The notes under the pieces: generated by a model
Told to the model about the DNA's origin: nothing
The model's database searches: none
The model's input: only the letters and a program-made list of their open reading frames with translations
Part shown: piece by piece, positions 48,401 through 64,000 of the stretch
How the letters are laid out: each line of letters begins with the position of its first letter
Position numbering within the stretch: the stretch's first letter is position 1
Assembly (NCBI RefSeq): GCF_036373705.1
Contig: NC_089857.1
Span: 30,114,284 to 30,178,283, forward strand
Direction of reading: 5' to 3'
DNA: 64,000 bases
Origin: Amia ocellicauda
Lineage: Eukaryota; Chordata; Actinopteri; Amiiformes; Amiidae
Program-made: the position numbers and the translations under genes

Positions 48401-50833
48401 AAAGTTGTCAAAGGACCAAATATTCCCCAAATATTGAGGATCTGTGTTTAGAGGACCAAGGCCAAATAACCAAAACTAGGCTATAAGGCATTGAGGAGTT
48501 TGAGGACTACACTTGTAAGAAGGGTACTTTAAATTAAGTTGCACTATTTTAGGCACTTAAATGTATGTGCAGTTTGTACATGTATATTTTGGTATTTGCA
48601 CAGTGCAGACTTCTCAAATTCAGCCATATTGGTTTTATATCTATATTCTCCATACCATGCCATATTTTCTGTACTGATGCAATGGTTCTGATTTATGCCC
48701 GCTGTAACGAGTAACCGCTGATGTGATTATCTGGGATACAAAACAAAAAGGGTCAATAAAGGGAGAAAATTTGAATATTGTTTTCTTTAACAGGTGAATA
48801 AAAACCGGCAGCAGGTAGTTATTCCATTCAGAGGGCCGACTGTCCAGCTGCCTAATCTTTCTAGAATTCATCAGTTGCAGCAGCAGGCCTCAGTCTTGAC
48901 CGCAGCTGTCAAAGGGGGGCAGGCTTTTGTAGCTGCAACTACGGGGCAAAAGAAGCCAATTATAGTAGCCACCTCCACACCTCTTCCCAGTCCTGTGCAA
49001 ACTGGTAGGTCCTATTGGCTGTTCAGGGGGACTGCATGAAATGTAAAATTATGAAGTTGCTAAGAATTATAAAATGTGATAAATTGAGATGTTTACATAA
49101 TCTAAAGCTGAAAATTAGTGTGTTTCAGTTAGATTTGTTCTATAGGGTAAAAAGTTTCCTTTTTTGCGGTCAAACATTTTTCCATTGAGCATGTGTGAAT
49201 GTCAAACCAGTTGCAATGACCGTGCCATGGACCATCATCGTTCCAGAGGGGAGCATAGCCAGTCTGCCCATAACTCACATTCCAACCCCTGTTGCACCAC
49301 AGCGCGTTACTTACACTCCTTCCAAGGTAAGTGCTTTGTGAGACATGTAATGCAGTCGGTTTTGCACAATGCACAGGAAGTTAAACAATTTGATTTTAGG
49401 TGGGAAAGGTTTCTTAAGCGATTTTAGTGTGCATTGTAGAGTTAATTAAGCTTTTTTGTTTTTTTTTTCCAGCCCATTCAGTGTTCTAGTGTTTATTTTT
49501 ACATGTATTAGACTATAGTGAAAGTCGGACCCTGGCAGGTACAAACTTGTAATCTCTCCCCTAATATTATAGTTTTTAGCAAGTAAAAATTTGCAAAGGG
49601 GAGTTGAATTTAGGTATTGCTGCTCTGCAGACAACGCGTGGTTCTGAGCAGGAATTCTATCTTTAGATAAGTGGAGCCCTACAAACTAAAGATTTTACAA
49701 AGCTTTCAGTTGATTTTAAGCTTGGTCTGTGTGACCAATTACCAGTGTCACCTCTGGAATATGCTTTAGTTTTAAGTGTCACTTTGTAGTGGCTGTACTT
49801 TTAGACACTGGTTGCTTCTGCAGGCAATTTCCACTAGAAGAAAACCAAAGGTCCCTGCCGAGTCCAGCTCCAAAGTCCCACACGATGTACGACAACGCTA
49901 CGTCAACCAGTTTGTTGAAGAATTCCTGAAAACCTCATTCACCGTGGAAGAGGCTTTTGAAAAGGTTTATATTTTGTGATCACATCTCTTTTTAGATTTT
50001 CTTAACCATGCCTTTTAAGTAGGTTAGTTTGAGCTCTGCATTCCTCTATGCAAAGCACAAAGTTCCTAATAGCTGAATGTTATGAAACTATTTAAAACTA
50101 TGTAATTAAAAAAATGTAAACCTTGTTTTAAAACCTTCTTTACTTTGGCAACAAGTTTCAATTTAAGTAGTTGGCAGGTGACATTAAATTCTCTCCCATA
50201 GGCCCTGGCTGAAGAAAAGGCCGTATTTGACCGTAGTACCAACAAATTGAAGTACCTGAGTATAGCTGTGAACTCCCTCAAGCGGCTAAAGAACCAAACC
50301 AACCCTTCTGTGAAATGTCTGTGGGAGTTGTATTTTTTTTTTATTTTTTTTTTGTCATCTACTCTGAGCCGAGTTCTTCATTGCCCATGTTAACGTTAAA
50401 AAAAAAAAAATTCAGTGAAATGTCCTTTTTTGCCATTTTTAAATTCTTAATCTTTATCAAGATGTGTGCCTGTAGACTATTTATAAAATTGCAAAGCTGT
50501 GTTTGAGGTTGGTTTACAGCTAAATGATGCATCTTCACCTTAATCATTTACCATACAATTTTATCTTTTGTAATTTATTGAAACGTAAAAAAATAAAAAA
50601 TTGGCCTATGTATGTATTGTAATGTCTGTACTATATCTGTGCTTTTCTCTTGCTGTAGGTATGGAGTCTCATGGGCAGGGCTCCAGGGGCAACACCATCA
50701 TAACCCCTGGAACAGTCCTGACCAATGGCAAGAGCAATCTTTTAATCTCTTCATTAGAATAGGGGAACTAAATCTGAATAAAACTTGTATTATCTATATA
50801 AACTGTCTAGGACATTAGATTTAATCAGATTTT

Positions 50834-50870
<37 letters not shown>

Positions 50871-53800
50871 CCACTGGTCTTTTGGGGAACCCTTGCATAC
50901 GTCTCTAAATTGTAGATGCAGCCAGTGTGGCGCTGTACGAGCAGCTGAAGGAATATGTTCTGTCTGAGGAGATGTTAAAAGCGAACAACTATCCTCTTCA
51001 GCACCCTGACAAACCCAGTGCTGCTGTATTGTATGGTGAAATCTCCAAGAGGAGCAGCACTGACTGTAGGTATTTTTCAGTTGCCACCATTTTTTTTTTT
51101 TTCTTTCCTCCACTCTCCCTTGTCAATCAAAAAAGAGTAATGCTTCTCATAGCTTATGAGCATCAGCATCATTTATTGCTAGAAGAGTACAGTAGGTATG
51201 TTGTACCTCCTATGCTAGTAAGCAACTTTGTACCCTTTGCCTTTATGCATTTGTCTACTGCACATCTGTTTTACTGTACATTTACTTCGTTAAAAATACA
51301 GGGATGATAATCCAGTTAACCCATTTTATTGCGATTTCCCTGAAAATCAGCTTCAAAGAGAATATGCTGTCGGTGTGGAGCAACTTACTCTGTAAGCTTG
51401 TCTGGGAAACATGTTCGAAAGGAGGAGTGCAATTACCACTGTGGGAAAGTCCTGAAGAAAAAGGGTGAGTGAAGCTTACAGCCACACTTGTAGGTGTTTT
51501 AAGATAGTCAGGTTTTATAAATCTGTTCTATGCACAAAATTGATTGCCAATAGTCATTCAAATCTAATGCCACAGTGGACTGCATTCAGTTTTCATTTTT
51601 TCTTATTGTATAATTCTCTGAATAGATATAATCATTGTGCTTAAATTTGATGTTAGTCTTTGTAAACATTGACACTGATATGAAAGATGTTTGTTACCTT
51701 GTTTGATCTGTATTTAAATGTTTTCCTCTATTACCTGTATATGGAATACTACAGTGTTATAAAACCGGTTAGTTTTATCATGTTCATGCCTTCAAACGTT
51801 ACATAAGTATGCCACTGTAAAGTAAGATCCAAGAGTAACATCAGTCACTCCTATGTTGCCACTCCAGTGCCTGGTGGGATGGACACACGCTATAGCTGCT
51901 GTGAGGGCGCGGTGGGGACTCCTGGATGTCAGGTCTTCAAAGTAAGTAGCTGTACTAATTATCAATACAAAGTAATATTAATTTCAGGAGTCTGGCATTT
52001 TTACAAATCTAGATTGTTTTGGATTCTCCCATGTTTGTAACATTTTACTTTCTTGAAAAAGGAAACTTTAACTGTTTAAATTGTAATTTAAGAAGTTGCT
52101 GCAGCTTGGGTCTTGCTCACCCAGAAAACCTGTACAAAGACCCACGTGGACTTGCAAAAATGGAACATATGCCAGTAATGATGCTGGATGTGTAGTTCAG
52201 CTTACCTCCTTATAAATGGATCATGTCATGTTTAAATTTGTTAATTAAGCCACTTAAAGTTGGTCTTGCTGGACCCAAAATGGTTTGCTTTTTCTTGCCA
52301 GCTCCATGTACACGATGGTGTTAAAGATAACCTTGAAGGTTTTGTAAAGACTTTTCAGAAGCCCATCCCTGTCAATGGAAGCCCTGGTGTATTTGCACTG
52401 GACTGTGAAATGGTGAGAAAAATCCCACTGTGCATCAATGGGGAAGAGTCTTGCTTGTCCAGCTTTTCAGATTTCATGCCATAAAATTGGTTTATTATAA
52501 CTTTTCTTTTTTTAATAGTGCTATACAACTCAAGGTCTTGAGTTAGCCAGGGTTACAGTGGTTAACTCCAGTCTGCAGGTCATCTATGACACCTTTGTTA
52601 AACCCGACAATGAAGTAATTGACTATAACACCAGGTATGACCTCCTATCATGGCATTTGAAAGTTTAAATCTCTTTAATTTTGACTTTTGATTTTGTTGT
52701 CTGTGTAGAAATCCACTGATAGAACTCTTGCCATGTGCTTTGACTGAAGCATTTATTTTGTTTCCCCTCCAATCCTTTTCTGTGTTTAAAGATTTTCCGG
52801 GGTGACTGAAGAAGACTTGCAGACCACCACCACCTCAATCCGTGATGTTCAGGCTGTGTTGCTGAACCTCTTCAGCGCAGACACAATATTGATTGGGCAT
52901 GGCTTTGAAAATGACCTTTGTGCACTTAAGGTAGGAAAATACAAAGTTAAGGCTGAGCAACTGAACAGTGTCGCCCTTGCTATAAGCATAGGGAGGTCTG
53001 GCCTGTTTTATTTGAATCACTGTAAATTATAAAATAGTTTTTCCATTTTTATTTTAACTGCTAAATGCTAGCAAACATTTTAGATTTACCTTGTTTGTGG
53101 TTTCTTAAAGTTAAGAATTTTTTTAATTTGCTAATTATTCATTCATTTAATCCTTGGGCAGCTTCTGTTCTGTAATATGGCCACATCATTAGGAACCCTT
53201 CGTCAGGAAGTTGAATTAGAAGCTGGTGTTTATTCAGCCCAGCTGCAAATTGGCTCATTGTCCAGAGCTTTAAGAACAAGTTTAGTAATCTCTAAATGGT
53301 TTCAATTCCCATGATATTAAAATGTGTAGCATTGTTAACTGACTGTTCATTTCAGCTACTTCACGGTACTGTGGTTGACACCGCCATGGTATTTCCTCAT
53401 CGTCTGGGTTTACCACACAAGAGAGCACTTAGAAGCTTAACAGCAGACTACCTTAGGAGAATTATTCAAGAAAGTGGTATGTTATGCAATCAAGCTAAAC
53501 TAATACGCTGTTTAGGGTTTTTTTTTTTTTTTTTTTTTTTTATCATTGTAGAAAATTGTGAATTTTAATTAATGTATTTTCTGTATTGTGTAAATGTAGA
53601 AGGCTCACAATTTACAGTACTTGGGTGAATAGAATGAACTGTTGTCCCTGAGGTGAAAATTCATTTATTTTTAAATGGGCTTCATTTTGCAATTCCTGCA
53701 TTTCCATTTGCTTACTGATTAAGTATAAATAGGTACTTTTAATATTGACAGTCCATGGTACAAAAGCCTACAATATGCAGTATCTAAAGATTAAATTAAA

Positions 53801-55182
53801 ATGCTTTTTTTGTATTGTAGATCTGGTTTTGGTTTAGGCTGTATTTGTATCCCTTTTTGATTTCTGTTTGTATGCTTTCTTGCCTAATGAGTTAAACGTG
53901 AAATATTGGTATGGGCTTATTTTTACACAGCTGTTGACCATCCATTATATATTTTTTATATTTTATTCAATGGTTTTTGCCTTTTAACTTGAAATGTACA
54001 GTATATACATCTTTCCTTTTCCCTCCCCCCCAGGTAAATTGAATGAAGATTCTGTAACAAGCATATTAATACAATCCCATCTCCTGATTGTTTTATTGCT
54101 CAGTTTTGCCAAAGAATTAAATAAACCTTTTTACTGTGTTGTTTGGACCTTTTAATATTCACCACTACTAGGGTTCTTAACTTGGCTGATTTTGAGCCTT
54201 TCAAAGTATTCTAGTTCATGGTCAAATACTTTTCTTAGATATAAATTGGTTAAGTATGAAGCTAATTTTCCATTACAAATCCATTCAGCAAGAGTGTAAC
54301 TTATATAGTGCAAAATAATAGCTTAAGGAATTATGTAGCATTCAGTCTACATCTTCTCAATTTAATTAGTATGGGGTGCACAATTATAGATTTTACCAGG
54401 GTATAATTTTTATTTATCCAAAACTAAAATAGGAATTTTCTGTGGTTCATACTTTTAGAAAAGGCTTAAGCTTCATATTCACACATCTGGTTACAGTATG
54501 CTTAAGATTGTGGACAATGATTTAACTGTATACATTTAACTTATTCTGTATTGATTTATTATTGAAAATAAATTAGGTTTGTACACAATGTAATTTACAG
54601 CCCTACCTGTGGGCAAAGGTCCTTGAATTGTGATGGGTTGGAAATGGTGAGAAAACAATTGTCTGGTTCAGCCAAGGGTAGCGCTTCAATATTTATCAGT
54701 CTGTTCTACTTTTGCTTTTAGGATCACAAGTTAGCTAAGTATCTAATAGTCAATCAACAAATCCTGACCTTTACAAGGCCTGGCTGTCAGGTGTTAAAAG
54801 TCTAATGTGTGGTCTTGAGTGAAGTTAATGTATGTAAATACTGGAAAGTGCAGAGTATTTGGTTTCTTTTTCTGTGAAATAGTAGCTAACATATTAGGTA
54901 GATTTCCTAAGGTTTCTGCTATGTAAACTGATGCAGGACTTTCCCTGTTGAAAAATAATGATTATATCCCCACCTGTCCCAAACATTCAAGTGTGCTTTG
55001 GTCTAGTTTCCCCCCATTGTCTTGTTCGTTATTACAGGCTCTATTCGTATCCTGAAGACCAGCTAATGTTTGTTTTCCCTTTTGATGCAGTTGATGGTCA
55101 CGACTCCAGTGAAGATGCTTCAGCATGTATGGAACTGATGCTGTGGAAAATAAAGGAAGATGGAAAAGTGAAAAGATGGTGA
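45310..55182 (+). CDS. rexo1: RNA exonuclease 1 homolog (elongin A-binding protein 1), 16 coding exons
   Basis: Exons: 45310-45448, 46342-47990, 48222-48320, 48794-49004, 49211-49326, 49824-49964, 50202-50316, 50659-50727, 50916-51065, 51351-51464, 51868-51941, 52302-52412, 52519-52634, 52792-52930, 53356-53476, 55091-55182. They sum to 3456 nt in one frame, giving 1151 residues (human REXO1 about 1221). Order of parts: N-terminal zinc-finger-like [16 protein letters not shown]...FCHYRH; long low-complexity region with a SUMO-interaction-like stretch ([11 protein letters not shown]); elongin-A-binding helices ([17 protein letters not shown]); a Cys cluster (CCRCG...CCEG); and a DEDDh exonuclease domain with FALDCEM, the DTILIGH...END block, [14 protein letters not shown] and the terminal GHDSSEDA. 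All catalytic acids and the histidine are present. REXO1 is a nuclear 3'-5' exonuclease family member that binds elongin A. Two donors are unusual (see findings). Confidence 0.95.
46342..47990 (+). CDS. rexo1: rexo1 exon 2: long disordered central region
   Basis: A 1649-nt exon entered at 'tgttttgctag' and left at GTAAGT (47991). It encodes [20 protein letters not shown], a conserved coiled-coil-like stretch, then Ser/Lys/Glu-rich sequence of low conservation, an acidic-flanked hydrophobic stretch [11 protein letters not shown], and the conserved end [18 protein letters not shown]. The reading frame upstream of 46342 is intronic. Confidence 0.93.
49824..50316 (+). CDS. rexo1: rexo1 exons 6-7: elongin-A-binding region
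   Basis: Exons 49824-49964 and 50202-50316 encode [35 protein letters not shown] and [15 protein letters not shown], the helical region known in human REXO1 to bind the elongin A N terminus. The donor of exon 7 must be at 50317 (GTCTGT, non-consensus) to keep phase with exon 8. Confidence 0.85.
50837..50870. repeat. Poly-T tract in rexo1 intron 8
   Basis: Run of about 34 T, ending 45 bases before the exon 9 acceptor at 50915. It may contribute to the polypyrimidine environment of this unusual GC-AG intron. Confidence 0.85.
52302..55182 (+). CDS. rexo1: rexo1 exons 12-16: DEDDh exonuclease domain
   Basis: Exons 52302-52412, 52519-52634, 52792-52930, 53356-53476 and 55091-55182. The first ends with the ExoI motif FALDCEM (Asp and Glu metal ligands). 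The third carries ExoII around [12 protein letters not shown]. The last carries ExoIII in GHDSSEDA (His general base and Asp ligand). The 1.6 kb last intron contains AATAAA-type signals at about 54120 and 54571 that could allow a truncated transcript lacking ExoIII. The final residues are VKRW. Confidence 0.95.
53518..53541. repeat. Poly-T tract in rexo1 intron 15
   Basis: Run of about 24 T close to the exon 15 donor. No element body was recognised next to it. Confidence 0.85.
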
Positions 55183-55188
55183 TTTATA

Positions 55189-55231
<43 letters not shown>

Positions 55232-55657
55232 AAAAGTATATTAAACATTGGTACATAATTGAATGTGTGCATTTGCTTGTCTCTACCCTGTCTTGTATGT
55301 ATAGTGTAAATGTCTCTTTGCCCAAGGTGGTCAATTTTTCATGTTAAAATGTATATATAAGTGAAGGGTTATTTGGAATCACTTGTTACAGCTGTATAAG
55401 CTATTGATCCTTTTTTCTTTTTAAGAGGAGTCCCCTATGAAAATGATATAGTATTGGAACATGCCTTTTTTGTTCTGTTATTTGGGGGGAAGTTTAATTT
55501 GGTTTTGTTTTTGAGTTATATTACAAGTTTATTTTTCTCTGGGCAGTGAATATGAATTTCTCTTGTGTGAAATCTAACTTGGTATGATTGTATGCTGAAG
55601 TTACTTAATTACACATTGTACTTTATATGCTTTGAGCAGGTTTCATCTGGGGATAAA

Positions 55658-55663
55658 AATAAA
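55658..55663 (+). terminator. rexo1: Probable rexo1 polyadenylation signal
   Basis: AATAAA, about 476 nt after the rexo1 stop codon, followed by sequence of moderate GT content. Confidence 0.55.
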
Positions 55664-56875
55664 AGTGTAGCTGAAGTAAAGATGCTTTGAAAACTCTGTG
55701 TGTGAGAATGTGCTTCATTAGAAATAATTGGGAGAACTGATTTTAAACAAATGTTTTCAACTTAAAAACCAATCACATGTATGTGCTGACCATTATCTTC
55801 ATACCAAGTATATAATTTACTTTATAAAGTGCTTAATTAGTCATTTATTAACATTAGTACAATAGAAGGAGAGACTGTAAGCTGCATGAAATCTATTATA
55901 AATTCTCTGCATATGAAAAACATACATACTGACCAGCAAATTGCATGTCTTGTATTGTTTTATTTAAACATTCTAACTGTGTTTATTTGCAACAATATTT
56001 CTGAATATCATTTACCTATAATAAACATCTGTGGTCCCAGAAGGAGCTGTGCTTGTGGTCAGTGATTTTGATACTGCACCCATTGTCACACCTACTTATA
56101 TGAGTATGCTTCACCAGTTTTAGAGCTGATAATAACTGATGGAATTTAAATAAGACCAACATTGGCAAAATTAAGAGCTTGGCTGGAAGTAAAACCAGCT
56201 GGCAGTTGTCCTCTGGGATCAGGGTAGGGGATCACTGGTCTACATTGCTCACAAAGTTTGCTGACAGTATATGCTGAATAGTGCTGTACTCTTATTGGTG
56301 ATTGCATGTAAATTGTTATTCTGCTTTCCACTAAATCCATCTTTTGTAAAACAGATGATGACAACTGCAGCCAACACTATCCTGCAGTGTAACGCTGATG
56401 CACAAGGACTGGCTTGTGCTCGTTCATTTCTCACACCCTTGTCCTGGTGAGGGTCACGGAGGCTTGCCAATGGTAATTATGGAAAAGTGGACACCTGAGA
56501 TCCTGCTCTTCATAGTGGTGATCATGTTTTTGAACGAAGCCTACTTTAAACACACAAAAACACGTCAAAAGCATTATGATTGAAATGTATGTTTTTAATT
56601 GGAAGCATTTATATACAAGTACAAATATTTTTAAAAAATTACAAAGTTGTTTTTCATTAAAATATGAAAGTCGTGTCTTTTTTTAAGTGTACATATTTCT
56701 ACAATATCTTATAAGAAAAGGTTTGTAGAATACTTAATAGCTCTTTTCATTGTACATACTAAAGGCTGATGTAGTAAATGTTTGACCCACTGCCCCATAG
56801 GTTTTGGGAGAAAATTCTTTCATGTTAATTCTTCAGGAGCAATACAATCTTACATTTTTTTTTTTTAAATATTCT

Positions 56876-56881
56876 TTTATT
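56876..56881 (-). terminator. tek: Probable tek polyadenylation signal
   Basis: TTTATT on the plus strand is AATAAA on the minus strand, about 246 nt beyond the tek stop codon. Confidence 0.55.
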
Positions 56882-57126
56882 TGAATCCTGACAAAATTAG
56901 GGTCTGCTTTCATTGTCTAAGAGATAATTTTCCCCTCTTATTTTTAACTCCAGTCTTTTGCACACATTGTAAAGATGAATGCTTCCCAGATACAAACATA
57001 CAAACTGGAGTATCAACACAATGTGTGCAAAACACTACTCCACTAATCCCAGGATTTCTTAAGGCTGGACATGGTATGTTACAGGTATGACAGTGGTACA
57101 GACAGGACTTCCATTTCCTTCTGCTT

Positions 57127-63865
<6,739 letters not shown>

Positions 63866-64000
63866 CTGTAATCAAAAGAAACGATCATCAATGTCTTTAC
63901 AAATGCATTACTTATTGAAAAAAAATCCAATATAACAAAACATTTGAAAAAGCAAAGGGAACTACTGGAGTATCAAGATCTCTGCACACCCTGTATGTCA

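Larger units (their letters stand above)
55183..57126. other. Convergent 3' ends of rexo1 and tek
   Basis: The rexo1 3' untranslated region begins with a TA-rich run (55188-55221) and has AATAAA at 55658-55663, with another at about 56019. On the minus strand the tek 3' untranslated region ends at a likely AATAAA at 56876-56881. A fragment at about 56170-56235 ('gcttggctggaagtaaaac...ggggatcactgg') resembles one end of a fish miniature transposon. No further gene was recognised. Confidence 0.7.

Noticed and set aside
45310..55182. A processed REXO1 retrocopy, as exist in primates
   Set aside because: Sixteen exons with phased introns and an intact frame rule out a retrocopy.

Overview
The window is vertebrate genomic DNA: long AT-rich introns, GT-AG splicing, CpG-rich promoters, and repeats typical of fish (hAT and Tc1 elements, and V-SINE-like tails reading 'gcagacacccttatcc'). 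A ray-finned fish is the best fit. The repeat mix recalls non-teleost lineages such as gar, bowfin or sturgeon, but that is an impression from memory and not a result. No bacterial, CRISPR or viral features were seen.

Three protein-coding genes can be rebuilt exon by exon with consistent phases. (1) mob3b, + strand: probable CpG-rich non-coding first exon near 480-709, then coding exons 18612-19029, 34316-34518 and 39738-39767, giving a full 216-residue MOB3-family protein. (2) rexo1, + strand: 16 coding exons from 45310 to 55182, giving 1151 residues with the N-terminal zinc finger, the elongin-A-binding region and a complete DEDDh exonuclease domain. A TATA box lies at 45174. One intron appears to be GC-AG. 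(3) tek (Tie2), - strand: 15 coding exons from 63865 down to 57127, covering the last Ig domain, three FN3 domains, the membrane span and the whole kinase domain. Its 5' half lies beyond the right edge. rexo1 and tek converge tail to tail.

Between mob3b and rexo1 is an intronless 79-codon reading frame (43558-43797) with two predicted membrane helices and coding-like composition. I do not recognise the family; it is the best candidate for something undescribed here.

Roughly the first 40 kb is mob3b intron: diverged repeats, a decayed Tc1 transposase, two hAT-type elements with intact 8-bp target duplications, microsatellites and otherwise unremarkable sequence. A third hAT-type miniature element lies in a tek intron. 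The genes do not form one pathway: MOB3B is a kinase-signalling adaptor, REXO1 a nuclear exonuclease and TEK the angiopoietin receptor. Their adjacency is chiefly of interest for synteny, because in human MOB3B and TEK are on 9p21 while REXO1 is on 19p13.3.
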